DNA of 57,089 nt from Solidesulfovibrio magneticus (GTDB lineage Bacteria; Desulfobacterota; Desulfovibrionia; Desulfovibrionales; Desulfovibrionaceae). Positions within the stretch are counted from its first letter, which is position 1, and each line of letters begins with the position of its first letter. The position numbers were made by a program, and so were the translations under genes. A model generated the notes under the pieces. It did no database searches. It worked only from the letters and a program-made list of their open reading frames with translations, and was not told the origin of the DNA. Below are positions 32,744 to 41,766 of the stretch, piece after piece. Where the stretch lies: contig DLGG01000166.1 in the NCBI GenBank assembly GCA_002482565.1, positions 1 through 57,089 of the forward strand. Direction: 5' to 3'.

Positions 32744-32767
32744 TTCCTCCCTCTACGACGCGTTGCC

Positions 32768-33187
32768 TTAGCCGCCGAAGTAGCGCACCACGGCGTCGCG
32801 GGTGGTCTTGGAGATGAGCTTTAAGCGCACGAATTCGTCGGGATGGAACTGGAACACCCCGGCCAGGAACATGAAGCGCGGGTCGTCCAGGCGGTTGCCG
32901 CCCTTTTCCGTGAAGCTCAGGGCGCTTAACACCGTGGCCTCGAAGTCGTAGCCGCCCTGCTTGAGCACCGTGGCGTAGACCATGCATTCCCGGTCGTGCA
33001 GCTCCTGGGGATGCAGGTTCTCGGGCAGCTTGTTCTTGGCGTCTTCCACCTGCTTGAAATACATGAACACGTTTTGCTTGTTAAAGGCCAGGCTCCGTCC
33101 GCCCTCGGCGGCCACGGCGGCCAACGCCGGCCACAGGCAAAACGCGGCCAGGGCCGCCAGCCAAAGCACGCGCCGGGCCGGGGTCAC
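32768..33187 (-). CDS. Small exported protein, unknown
   Basis: A 139-residue protein beginning with a GTG that overlaps the stop of the gene upstream (GTGA), preceded by AAGGCGG. The first residues form a signal peptide (VLWLAALAAFCLWPALAAVAA, split here as about residues 7-27). The mature part (about 112 residues) is charged and helical with one cysteine (HDRECMVYATV). It has no recognised family. Coupled to the upstream exported protein gene, so the two probably act together in the periplasm. Confidence 0.7.
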   Translation of the reverse strand: MTPARRVLWLAALAAFCLWPALAAVAAEGGRSLAFNKQNVFMYFKQVEDAKNKLPENLHPQELHDRECMVYATVLKQGGYDFEATVLSALSFTEKGGNRLDDPRFMFLAGVFQFHPDEFVRLKLISKTTRDAVVRYFGG

Positions 33188-33759
33188 TGGTCCGCCTTGG
33201 CCTGGCCGCACGGGGCGTAGAGCGGCTCATAAAAATAGCTGAGCGTGCCGGCGTCGCGCTCGGGCGAGTACTGCATCCGGATGAGCACGTTGCCCACGGG
33301 CCAGCCCAGCTCGACGCCCTTGCCTTCGAGGTCGATGGGCTTGCTGTACTTGCCGGCCAGGAAGTTCTTGATGCTCTCGTGGTTTTTCTTGCCCTTGTAT
33401 TCCACCATCACGGCCGCGAACTTGTCCTGGCAAAAGCCGTAGACCACGCCGGAGAGAAAGGCCTCGCCGATGCGGTAGACCACGCCTTCGGCCGTGGCGT
33501 AGGCGGCCTGGCCGTCGCGTTCGGCCACGGTCAGGTCCGGGATGGCGGCCATGGCCGTGCCCCATTTGATGCCGTTAAAGGCGTTGGGTTCCTTGATGAC
33601 CTTGCCCGGCGTGTCCACGGTCTCGGCCGGGCCGGAGGGTTCGCGCGGCGCGGCGGCCTTTTTGGTTTCGTGTTTTTCGGGCGGGGCCTTTTTGGCCCAG
33701 GCGGGCGTGGCGGCCAGGGCAAGGCAACAGACCAGCAGCAGGGAAAGCGTTTTTTTCAT
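33184..33759 (-). CDS. Exported protein, unknown
   Basis: A 191-residue protein with a signal peptide (MKKTLSLLLVCCLALAATPAWA, about 22 residues) and a K/E/P-rich linker (about 23-58). The mature domain begins near NAFNGIKWGTAMAAIPDLTV, a pattern often seen in small periplasmic proteins that compare a predicted profile across a sequence of repeats. Two cysteines (GFCQDK and APCGQ) may form a disulfide. Overlaps the next exported protein gene by four bases. No family name is offered. Confidence 0.7.
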   Translation of the reverse strand: MKKTLSLLLVCCLALAATPAWAKKAPPEKHETKKAAAPREPSGPAETVDTPGKVIKEPNAFNGIKWGTAMAAIPDLTVAERDGQAAYATAEGVVYRIGEAFLSGVVYGFCQDKFAAVMVEYKGKKNHESIKNFLAGKYSKPIDLEGKGVELGWPVGNVLIRMQYSPERDAGTLSYFYEPLYAPCGQAKADQ

Positions 33760-33780
33760 GCGGGGAAGGGGGGAGGGGTT

Positions 33781-33972
33781 TTAGGCCGAGGTGCGCAGAA
33801 TCATGCCGCGCAGGGTCACGGCCATGATGTCGCTTTGCACGGAGCGGCCGCTTTCCAGAAAATGGGCCAGCTCGGCCCGGCGACGGTCGCCGGACAGGGC
33901 CATGTAATCCAGGATCATGTCGTTGATGGCCGATCCTGTCAGCGGCGTGAGGGTAATGGTCGGACCGCCCAT
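33781..33972 (-). CDS. Small hypothetical protein
   Basis: A 63-residue protein, MGGPTITLTPLTGSAINDMI..., start chosen at 33972 because GGGAG lies 10 bases upstream. The C-terminal half (DRRRAELAHFLESGRSVQSD) is helical and charged. It lies between the HDOD gene and the exported protein gene on the same strand; the HDOD stop is 66 bases away. No function can be assigned. Confidence 0.5.
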   Translation of the reverse strand: MGGPTITLTPLTGSAINDMILDYMALSGDRRRAELAHFLESGRSVQSDIMAVTLRGMILRTSA

Positions 33973-34037
33973 GGCGTTATGCTCCCTTTTTCCGAGCTGT
34001 AGCGCCGCGCCGGGGGAATGGCAAGCGACGACGGCGT

Positions 34038-35009
34038 TCATGGCGTGAACAGGGCGGCCAGGGCGGCCAGCCCCTCGCCCAGGAGTTCGTCAAATTCCGC
34101 CGGGTCGGCCTCGGCCAGGCGGAACATGGCCAGGGCGCGCAGGTCGAGCCGGGGCAGCGCCCCGCAGGGCGTTACGCGGTACCCCAGGGCATTGGCCATG
34201 AAGTCGGCCACGTGCACGGCAGCGGCCACCACCGATTCCGGGCATTGGCTCGGATCGTGATGGGCGGCCACGCCTTCGATGAGCGTGTCGGCCAGCCGCC
34301 ATTTGTCGGCGATGCGCCCGCCCAGGGCGGCGTGGTCGAAGCCCAGCTCCAGCCGCTCGGCCGCGTCGGACGGGATGCGCCCCTCGGCCACCCGGACCAG
34401 CACCGCCTGGGCCAGATCGGGTTCGGCCACGGCCAGGACCAGCCGGCCCATGTCGTGGAGCAGACCGGCCACGAAAAAGCGCTCTGCCGCCGCCTCGTCG
34501 CGTCGCCGGGCCAGCCCCCGGGCCAACATGCCCACGGCCACGGCGTGACGCCAGAAATCGGGCATGGACAGGAGACCAGCCCGGGGCGGTTTGTCGAACA
34601 GCCGGGACAGCACCGCGCCGGCGGCCAGATTGACGATTTCGGTGAGGCCAATAAGGCCCACGGCCCGGCTGACGGTCTCCACCCGGACCCTGGGGGCGTA
34701 GATGGGGCTGTTGGCCAGGCGCAGCACGTAGGCGGCCAGGCTCGGGTCCAGGGACACGGCCTTGGCCACGTCGGCCACGCCGCTTAAGGGGTTCTCGGCC
34801 GTGCGGCGCAGGGCCAGGTAGGCTTCGGGCAGGGGCGGCGGATTGATGTCGGCCAGGGACCGACGTTTGCCCGGGGCCAGGGAGGCGGCCGGAGCGGCTC
34901 CCGGCGGCGGCGCGGGCAGGGCCTCGCGCCGGGAAGCGCCAAGCTCAAGCAGGCGCGTCACAAAAGGCGGCGCGTCGCCGGTGGGGAAAAAGGCGCTGTC
35001 CACGGTCAT
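34038..35009 (-). CDS. HDOD domain protein
   Basis: A 323-residue protein with an N-terminal proline/alanine-rich linker (about 1-55) and an HDOD domain (about 58-265). Landmarks are LANSPIYAPRVRVETVSRAVGLIGLTEI, split here as VETVSRAVGLIGLTEIVNLA (about 108-127), and the HD-like pair GLLHDMGRL and AHHDPS. HDOD proteins lack phosphodiesterase activity as far as known and regulate signalling or growth. ATG at 35009 has GGGAG upstream. Divergent from the CBS protein gene. Confidence 0.88.
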   Translation of the reverse strand: MTVDSAFFPTGDAPPFVTRLLELGASRREALPAPPPGAAPAASLAPGKRRSLADINPPPLPEAYLALRRTAENPLSGVADVAKAVSLDPSLAAYVLRLANSPIYAPRVRVETVSRAVGLIGLTEIVNLAAGAVLSRLFDKPPRAGLLSMPDFWRHAVAVGMLARGLARRRDEAAAERFFVAGLLHDMGRLVLAVAEPDLAQAVLVRVAEGRIPSDAAERLELGFDHAALGGRIADKWRLADTLIEGVAAHHDPSQCPESVVAAAVHVADFMANALGYRVTPCGALPRLDLRALAMFRLAEADPAEFDELLGEGLAALAALFTP

Positions 35010-35157
35010 GCCGGTGCTCCCGGAAACGGATTCATTCCCGGTCTAGCGCAATCATCTGGCGGCGGCAAGTCGGCCGGGCAACGCGGACGTGCGAGCCTTG
35101 ACTTTCACGCCACGGCAGACCATAAATTTTTGTAGAGCATCCTCACCAGGAATCTTC

Positions 35158-35928
35158 ATGTTCAAACGCAGGGTCGGCGAACTGGCCAAAAGGCCCCTTA
35201 TCGTGCCGGCGGACGCCACCGTGACCCAGGCGGCCGATCTTATGGTGCGCGCCGACGTCAGTTGCCTGGCCGCCGTCACCGGAGCCAAGGTCGTGGGGTT
35301 CGTCACCGAGCGCGAGCTGGTGCGTCGCCTGGACGTCGACCTCGACCCGGGCACGCCCGTGCGCGATGTCCTGTCCCGCACCGTGGGCGGCGGCATCCTC
35401 AAGGACCTGTCGGCCACCGAAGCCATCAAGACCATGCTGGAACGCAAGGAGCGCCATCTGCCGGTCATCGACGTGGGCGGTTCGCTCATTGGCGTGGTGA
35501 CGGACAAGGAACTCGTGGACGCCCTGGCCGTGGATTTCATGGTGGAAAACGTCGACAGCCGGGCCGTCATGCGGCCCGAGCCGGTCTGCCTGCCCCCGGA
35601 TGCGCCCGTGCAGACGGCCCTGGACCGGATGCGTCAGGCCGGCGTCGGCTCGGTGTTGGTGGTGACGGACGGCAAGGCCGCCGGCATCTTCACCGAACGC
35701 GACGCCCTGCGGGCCATCATGGGCCAACCCGAACGGCTGGCCGATCCCGTCTCGGCCTACATGAGCCGCCCGGTGGTCAGCGTGCCGGCCGAGGCCATGG
35801 TCTACAAGGTGATTCTCTACATGCGCCAAAAGGGCGTGCGCCGCCTGGCCGTCACCGAAGCCGACGGCCGTCTGGCCGGCGTGCTCACCCAGCCCGACAT
35901 CCTGCTCTACGCCCGGCGCATGGGCTGA
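35158..35928 (+). CDS. CBS domain protein (four CBS motifs)
   Basis: A 256-residue protein made of four CBS units in two Bateman pairs (about 1-58, 60-120, 125-185, 190-256). Each carries the typical VxVVxxG/FTERDxLR-like element: VVGFVTERELVRRL, LIGVVTDKELVDAL, AAGIFTERDALRAI, LAGVLTQPDILLYA. Such proteins bind adenosine nucleotides or similar ligands and act as sensors. There is no partner domain, so it is a free-standing regulator. The start at 35158 follows CCAGGAATCTTC. Divergent from the HDOD gene. Confidence 0.85.
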   Translation: MFKRRVGELAKRPLIVPADATVTQAADLMVRADVSCLAAVTGAKVVGFVTERELVRRLDVDLDPGTPVRDVLSRTVGGGILKDLSATEAIKTMLERKERHLPVIDVGGSLIGVVTDKELVDALAVDFMVENVDSRAVMRPEPVCLPPDAPVQTALDRMRQAGVGSVLVVTDGKAAGIFTERDALRAIMGQPERLADPVSAYMSRPVVSVPAEAMVYKVILYMRQKGVRRLAVTEADGRLAGVLTQPDILLYARRMG

Positions 35929-36099
35929 CCCGCCTGTTCATCGCCGGTCTCCGGCGATGGATGACTCGCCTGCGAAGTCCGCCGGGGTCTCTCCCCGGCC
36001 CCGTTTCCGGGCCGCAGCACACGCCCGGAACGGCTCTTTCAGCCGGTGCGCGCCGTGCGCCGGTCCCCCGACATGTGCCAGCCCCTTCCCGGAGCCGCC

Positions 36100-38316
36100 A
36101 TGCCACGTTGCCGCTTCCCCGGCCTGATCGTCCTGACCTGCCTTGTCCTTTTTTGCACCGCCAGGCTGGCCCTGGCCGCCGACATCGACACCGCCGCCAA
36201 GGCCCTGGACCGGCTGCTGGCCCAGATGCCGTCGTCGGCGCGGGCCACGGTCGCCGTTACGGGCGAAGCCGGGCCGCGCCAGGGCGAGGTGGTCCTGACC
36301 CTGGACGCTAGGTCCGTGCGCCTGGGCCAGGGACCGGGCTGGCTTTTCGGCCTGGCCCTGCCAGACGGCGACAAACGCGTGGCCTTCGTGGCCGCCGACG
36401 GCTCCAGCCGCTTCGCGCCGACCACCGAACTCCCGGCCGGCCTGACCCCCGTCAGCCTGCCCGATGCCGCCGCCCAGGCCTGTCCTATCGCCGACCGGCA
36501 GGCCGCCGTCGCCGCCGTCACCGACCGGCTGCTCGGCCACTCCCTGCAAGGCCGCCGGGTCTACGTCGCCAATGAACCCGTCGGCGAAAACATTACCGTG
36601 CCGCTGCTGCGGGGTTCGGTCAGCCTGTCCGGCGGGCCGGGCTGGCTCTTTTTCATCGACGACGTCCCGCAAGCCAACTGGGCCCACGGCTGCCGCTTCG
36701 TGCTGGCGGCGACGGACGGCACGCTGCACGTCGTCCCGGCCATGCTGCCGCCGGCCGACCTGGTCGGCTTCACGGAACTGACGGTCTGGCCGCCGGCCCA
36801 GCCGGCCCAGACCTCGGCCCTGCCGACGGCGTCCGTCGAAACGACCAAGGCCACCGCCGCCAAAGCCGCCGCCGACGTTCCGGCCGCCACCGACGCCAGC
36901 CATCGCTACGCCGTCATCCTCTCCGGCGGCTACAACCAACAAAACAACCACGTCCGCTACTGGAACGACTGTTCCTATTTCTTCACCACGCTCAAAGCCG
37001 CCGGTTTCCTGCAGAACAACATCTACGTGCTGTTCGCCGACGGCACGGACCCGGCCATCGACAACTCCCAAGGGGAGAACTCCAACACCGACCTCAACAA
37101 CGACACCATCCAGGACATCAAATACAGCGCCACCAAGGCCAACATCACCACCGTCTTCAACGAGCTGGCCGGCAAGCTCGGCAGCCAGGACATCCTCTAC
37201 ATCTTCACCACCGACCACGGCGGCCCGGCTCCGGGCAACACCGCGCCTTACGCCGCCGCCAACGTGGTTCTCAACCTCTGGGGCGAGGACATCACCAACG
37301 CGGAGTTCGCCGCCGAGGTGAACAAGGTCCAGGCCGGGGCGGTGGCCGCCATTTTCGAGCAGTGCTTTTCCGGGGGCATGATCGAACCGCTGAAGGCCCC
37401 CAACCGGGTGCTCATGTCCGCCGCCCGCTATTGGGAGCTGTCCTACGCCATGGGGCCGGACTACGACTATGACGAGTTCTCCTTCTACGTGACCCAGGCC
37501 CTGGCCGACCCGACCAAGGGCGACAGCAACGGCGACGGCGTCGTGACCTTGGAAGAGGCCTACAGCTATGGGCTGGCCAAGGACACTGTCCAGCTGGAAA
37601 CCCTGGACTTGGGCGGCGACAACAACGGCGAGCACCCAAGCTACTACAGCAACCCCTGGAACCTCGGCCGGCAGTTGGCCCTTGGCGGGCGCTATCCCAC
37701 GGCCAAGGCGCCGACCCACGGCGGCTACGCCCAGTATCAGACCGGCGACGCCTTCCCCACCGGGGCCACGGCCCAGAACTGGAAGGGAACGGACCAGTAC
37801 TGGCCGCTGAACCTGCCTTTAGCCTTTCCCCTGGGCGGGCAGACGTACACCACCGCCTCGGTGTCGAGCCACGGCATCATCCATTTCGCCAATCCGTCGA
37901 ACAGCGGCTACAACACGGTAAACGATCTGGCGGCCAGCGTGGCCGTGGCCCCGCTGTGGGACCGGCTGACCACGGCCGGCGACGGCGACGACATCGCGGT
38001 GGCCTCGACCAGCGAGGCCGTGACCGTGGTCTGGAAGGCCAAGACCGTGGCCGACGGCCGGCCGGTCAACGTGGCGGCCCGGTTGTATCCGTCCGGGGCG
38101 GTGCGGTTTTATTACGGGACCGGCAACCAGCACACCTCGCGGGTGGCCCAGCGCGACAAGACCATCGGCCTGGCGGCGGGCACGGCCGCGTCCATGCTGC
38201 TGGGGCTGCGAAACGGCCTGCCGGACCTGGACTCGGCCAGTTCCCTGCTCATCCAGCCTTCGACGCTGCCCGCGCCCTCGACGGGGCTGCCTTGGCAGGG
38301 GCTGCTGCTCCAGTAG
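36100..38316 (+). CDS. Exported clan CD cysteine peptidase (legumain/caspase-like)
   Basis: A 738-residue protein with a signal peptide (about 1-29, ends RLALA). An N-terminal region of about 220 residues contains two similar segments (GPGWLFGLALPDGDKRVAF near 85 and GPGWLFFIDDVPQ near 184). The peptidase domain (about 265-520) has catalytic His373 (FTTDHGG) and Cys422 (EQCFSGG), the legumain/caspase dyad. An EF-hand-like loop (D475 to E486, DSNGDGVVTLEE) follows and may bind calcium. The C-terminal region (about 560-720, WDRLTT... SSHGIIHF) resembles a NIDO-like beta domain. Start at 36100 has GGAG upstream. Confidence 0.78.
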   Translation: MPRCRFPGLIVLTCLVLFCTARLALAADIDTAAKALDRLLAQMPSSARATVAVTGEAGPRQGEVVLTLDARSVRLGQGPGWLFGLALPDGDKRVAFVAADGSSRFAPTTELPAGLTPVSLPDAAAQACPIADRQAAVAAVTDRLLGHSLQGRRVYVANEPVGENITVPLLRGSVSLSGGPGWLFFIDDVPQANWAHGCRFVLAATDGTLHVVPAMLPPADLVGFTELTVWPPAQPAQTSALPTASVETTKATAAKAAADVPAATDASHRYAVILSGGYNQQNNHVRYWNDCSYFFTTLKAAGFLQNNIYVLFADGTDPAIDNSQGENSNTDLNNDTIQDIKYSATKANITTVFNELAGKLGSQDILYIFTTDHGGPAPGNTAPYAAANVVLNLWGEDITNAEFAAEVNKVQAGAVAAIFEQCFSGGMIEPLKAPNRVLMSAARYWELSYAMGPDYDYDEFSFYVTQALADPTKGDSNGDGVVTLEEAYSYGLAKDTVQLETLDLGGDNNGEHPSYYSNPWNLGRQLALGGRYPTAKAPTHGGYAQYQTGDAFPTGATAQNWKGTDQYWPLNLPLAFPLGGQTYTTASVSSHGIIHFANPSNSGYNTVNDLAASVAVAPLWDRLTTAGDGDDIAVASTSEAVTVVWKAKTVADGRPVNVAARLYPSGAVRFYYGTGNQHTSRVAQRDKTIGLAAGTAASMLLGLRNGLPDLDSASSLLIQPSTLPAPSTGLPWQGLLLQ

Positions 38317-38326
38317 CCCAAAAATC

Positions 38327-38362
38327 AAACGGCCCAGGGCGAACGCTCGCCCGGGGCCGTTT
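38327..38362 (+). terminator. Hairpin after the peptidase gene
   Basis: AAACGGCCC then GGGCGA pair with TCGCCC then GGGCCGTTT around an ACGC loop, with one internal mismatch. 11 bases after the peptidase stop. No U-run, but A-rich DNA before and GCAAAA after. Confidence 0.6.
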
Positions 38363-38383
38363 GCAAAACCTGCCTTCCCGCCA

Positions 38384-38421
38384 GGGGGTCTGGGCTTTAG
38401 GCCCCCAGCCGCCGGAGGCAT
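38384..38421 (+). repeat. Dispersed GC palindromic repeat, copy 3 (diverged)
   Basis: GGGGGTCTGGGC, TTTAG, GCCCCCAG, then CCGCCGGAGGCAT. The left arm has lost a few bases but the fixed tail is identical to other copies. Between convergent genes. Confidence 0.75.
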
Positions 38422-38435
38422 CCCCTTCTTCTCCC

Positions 38436-39206
38436 CTACGCCCGCAGCCGCGTGCGCCAGGTGTCGACGATCTCTTTTTCACGGCGGGCCGGTTCGCTGT
38501 CCGGGTTGAGGTCGCAGGCCTTGGCCGCCGCCTCGGCGGCCTGCTGCATCCAGCCGCCTTCGCGCAGGCTGCGCGAAGCCATGACGTACATGGACTCCGG
38601 CGCGGCCCCGTAGATGCCGCGCAACAGCTCCCGGTAGCCCTGGCCGAAGACCTCGCGCACGAGTTCGTTGCGCTTGAACAAAAACCGGGCCAGCCAATGG
38701 TTGTCGCCCTGGTCGGACAGGTACATGGGAAACAGCTTGCGGCATTCGCCAAACAGAAACCGGATGCGCCGGATTTCGCGCTGCATGCTCTCGGCGGTCT
38801 GCATGAGCAGCTGGAACAGCTCCCGGCTGATGATGAGGTCCTGCTCGGGCAGCTCGCGTTCCTGCATGGAGCGAAACCACGGGGCGTAGTTTTGCTGCTG
38901 GTAGGCGTCTTCCTTGAGCTTCATGGACTCGTGGAAAATGTAGCCGATGCACCAGTCGAGAAACTGCCCGACCGGACTGGTCGTGCCGCCTTCCCGGAAC
39001 AGATGGTGGGCCGTGTCCTTTAAGCGCCACAAAAGGCCCTTGTTCATCTCTTCGCCGAGCAGGTCGCGCAGCTCTTCAAAGACCACCTTGCCCGAGCGGT
39101 CGAAGTCCTGGAACAGCCGCTCCAGGGTCTCCACGGACAGGCAGTAGTCCCGCAGCAGGTCGCGGCAGAACTCGTCGCGCTTTTCCTCGAACCAGGTGTG
39201 CGACAT
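38436..39206 (-). CDS. Hypothetical protein, cotranscribed with the Lon-family protease
   Basis: A 256-residue soluble, strongly helical and charged protein (HTWFEEKRDEFCRDLLRDYC...), no signal or membrane segment, six or so aromatic-rich helices. Its start is four bases after the protease stop on the same strand, so they are one transcription unit. The family is unknown to me; by context it may be a substrate adaptor or regulator of the protease. ATG at 39206 with GGGGGTAGGG upstream. Confidence 0.75.
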   Translation of the reverse strand: MSHTWFEEKRDEFCRDLLRDYCLSVETLERLFQDFDRSGKVVFEELRDLLGEEMNKGLLWRLKDTAHHLFREGGTTSPVGQFLDWCIGYIFHESMKLKEDAYQQQNYAPWFRSMQERELPEQDLIISRELFQLLMQTAESMQREIRRIRFLFGECRKLFPMYLSDQGDNHWLARFLFKRNELVREVFGQGYRELLRGIYGAAPESMYVMASRSLREGGWMQQAAEAAAKACDLNPDSEPARREKEIVDTWRTRLRA

Positions 39207-39210
39207 GGCC

Positions 39211-41622
39211 CTACCCCCGTCCGCAGCCCTGCCAGCCGCCCTGGGGGGCAAGCTGGGCCAGCCTGGCCAGGCGCGCATCGACCCGGGCGTAGAGGCTGCC
39301 CTCGGGGAACGTCCCGTCCGGCCCGCGCGTCCCGGCCGGCAGGCCGGTCAGGATTTCCATGGCCTCCTCGACGGTGGTCACGGGATGGATGTGGAAACGG
39401 CCTTGGGCCACGGCTTCTATCACCTCGTCGTCGAGCATGAGGTTGACCACATTGTCGGCCGGCAGGAGCACGCCCTGGTCGCCGGACAGGCCCCGGCGGC
39501 GGCAGACCGCGAAAAAGCCGCGAATCTTTTCGTTGACCCCGCCCACGGCCATGATCTCGCCGGACTGGGACACCGCCCCGGTCATGGCGTAGCGCAGCCG
39601 GATGGGGGCCTCGGCCAGGGCCGAGAGCAGGGCCGCCAGTTCCGCGCCCGAGGCCGAATCGCCCTCGACGCCGGCGTAGTTCTGCTCGAAACACAGCGAC
39701 CCGGTCATGACCAGCCCCTTGTCCTGGGCGAAGCGGCTGACCAGATAGCTTTTTAAGATCATCATGCCCTTGGTGTGGATGGGGCCGCCCAGCTCGGCCT
39801 CGCGCTCCAGGTCGAGGATGCCGCCGTGGCCCACGCCCACGGTGCAGGAGATCTGGTGGGGCAGGCCGAAGGCGTAGTCGCCGAACATGCGCACGGACAG
39901 CCCGTTGGCCTTGCCCACGGCCTGGCCGGCAGTGGCCACCTTGATCATCTCGCGGTCGTACTCTTCGAGGTATTCCTCCTCGTAGAGATTGACGCGAAAT
40001 TCCCGGGCCTTGCGGGCCAGGGTCAGATGGGCGGCGGTGACGGACTGGGCCCCCTGGCGGCGGGCCAGGGCGTCGGCCTCGATCATCAGCTCCCGGGCAA
40101 AGGGAATTTTCAGCGACAACCGGGTTTGGTCCTCGGCCAGCACCGAGGCATAGTCCACCAGGGCGGCCAGGGCGGCCCGGTCAAAGGGCAAAAGACCCGC
40201 CTGACGGATGGCCTGGCCGGCCAGGGTCAGGTAGAGGCCGACGTTGTCCGGGTTGCGGGCCATGTTCTCCTGGAGATGGGCCTTGAGCTTGAACAGCTTG
40301 CCAAAGCGCTCGTCGCTGTAGAGCAGGGCCTCGTAGGCCTCGTCCGGGCCGACCAGCACGATCTTGAGGTCCAGCGGTATGGGTTCGGGCTCGATGGTGC
40401 GGGTGCGCACGTGCTCGCCGCCCTCGGCCGGGTCCTCCACCCGGGCCTGGCCCGAGCGCAGGGCGCGAAGCAAGCTCTCCCAGGCCCCGGGATTGGCGGC
40501 CAGATCGTCCACCCGGATGATGAGGAAACCGCCGTTGGCCCGATGCAGGGAGCCGGACTTGATGAGCGTAAAATCGGTGTAGAGCGCGCCCATCTCGGAC
40601 TCGCGCTCAATGCAGCCCATGAGGTTGAAGTAGGTCGGATGGTCCTCGGCCACCACCGGCGCGCCCGAGAGCTGGCCGTTGTCCACGAAGAGGTTGGCCT
40701 CGTAGCGGTAGAAGATGTCCTCGGGGAGATTCAGGTCGCCGTGGGGCGAGGGCGGGGCCGGCTGGGCCTGGGGCATGAAGGCGTCGATGTTGTCCAGGAT
40801 GTCGGCCCGCATGGCCGTGAGGAACTGGTCGATGGCCGGGGAGGCGGCGCGCAGATCGGCAAAGGGAGCCAGGGCGGCGTCGCAGACCTCGCCGGCGGCG
40901 TCGCGTTCCAGGTCCTTTTCGCGGTCGCGGTAGCCGCGCTCCTCCTTGGAGAGCTTGCGCAGGGCCGAGCTCATTTCCTCCAGCAGCAGATCGCCCTTGG
41001 CCTTGAGGGATTTCTTGAGCTCCGGCTCCAGGCGCTCGAACTCCTCGTCGCTGACCACCTTGCCTTCGAGCAGCGGATAGAGGGTAAAGGCCCCCTGGTC
41101 ATCGACCAGGAGGTTGTAGCCCTCGGTCTTGGCCCGCTCCTCCATCTCGTCGAGCATGGTCTCGCGGTCGGCGTTGTAGCCGCGCATGAGGGTCTGTTTC
41201 TGGGCCAGGTAGGCCTCGCGCTCGAACCGGGCCGGGATCTCCTCGCGCATGTCGGTGACGGCCTTGGCCAGGGCGGTCTTGAAACCGCGCCCCTCGCCGG
41301 CCGGCAGCGACACGACCCTGGGCCGGTCCGGGTCGTCGAAATTGTGGACATAGAGCCAGTCCGGCGGCGTGGCCCCGGCCTTGGCGGCCGGATCGAGGAA
41401 GGCCCGGGCGAAATGGGTGCGCCCCATGGCCGGCTCGCCGGCAAGATAGACGTTGTATTCCCGGCCGCCGATGGCCAGGGCCAGGTCCAGGGCGGCCATG
41501 GCCCGGGGCTGGGTGCGGGCGAGCGCTCCGGGATCGTCGGGAATGTCCCGGCTGTCGGCAAAAGGCAGGGAGGCGGGATCGCAGCAGGCGCGAAGGTCCG
41601 TGGGCGTCAGATTTCTGGTCAT
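39211..41622 (-). CDS. Lon-family ATP-dependent protease (LonB/YcbZ-like)
   Basis: An 803-residue protein of the Lon-related AAA family. The N-terminal ATPase (about 20-450) has a Walker A-like GEPAMGRT (62-69) where the usual lysine is replaced by arginine. A long charged insertion (about 140-260) is predicted coiled-coil, and a helical lid region follows. The C-terminal Lon peptidase domain (about 580-760) has the catalytic Ser656 (EGDSASGA) and Lys699 (GGVNEKIRGFF), 43 residues apart as in Lon. Processive proteolysis would depend on the ATPase, which may be altered by the Arg. Divergent from the acyltransferase gene. Confidence 0.88.
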   Translation of the reverse strand: MTRNLTPTDLRACCDPASLPFADSRDIPDDPGALARTQPRAMAALDLALAIGGREYNVYLAGEPAMGRTHFARAFLDPAAKAGATPPDWLYVHNFDDPDRPRVVSLPAGEGRGFKTALAKAVTDMREEIPARFEREAYLAQKQTLMRGYNADRETMLDEMEERAKTEGYNLLVDDQGAFTLYPLLEGKVVSDEEFERLEPELKKSLKAKGDLLLEEMSSALRKLSKEERGYRDREKDLERDAAGEVCDAALAPFADLRAASPAIDQFLTAMRADILDNIDAFMPQAQPAPPSPHGDLNLPEDIFYRYEANLFVDNGQLSGAPVVAEDHPTYFNLMGCIERESEMGALYTDFTLIKSGSLHRANGGFLIIRVDDLAANPGAWESLLRALRSGQARVEDPAEGGEHVRTRTIEPEPIPLDLKIVLVGPDEAYEALLYSDERFGKLFKLKAHLQENMARNPDNVGLYLTLAGQAIRQAGLLPFDRAALAALVDYASVLAEDQTRLSLKIPFARELMIEADALARRQGAQSVTAAHLTLARKAREFRVNLYEEEYLEEYDREMIKVATAGQAVGKANGLSVRMFGDYAFGLPHQISCTVGVGHGGILDLEREAELGGPIHTKGMMILKSYLVSRFAQDKGLVMTGSLCFEQNYAGVEGDSASGAELAALLSALAEAPIRLRYAMTGAVSQSGEIMAVGGVNEKIRGFFAVCRRRGLSGDQGVLLPADNVVNLMLDDEVIEAVAQGRFHIHPVTTVEEAMEILTGLPAGTRGPDGTFPEGSLYARVDARLARLAQLAPQGGWQGCGRG

Positions 41623-41766
41623 GGAATCCGTCTGGGAAGGGCGTTTGGGGATAGGGCCGGCGCGCGCCGGCCATCTGGAGAGATACGGCCTTCCGGGCCG
41701 TTTGTCATCCATGGCGCGGCGGCGCGCCCTTTTCCGGCCGGCCCGGCCATGGTAACGGCTGCCGCC

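Noticed and set aside
39775..41766. Open frame extending far upstream of the acyltransferase on the plus strand
   Set aside because: It is antisense to the Lon-family protease. Only the part from about 41767 encodes acyltransferase helices, so the long N-terminus is not real.
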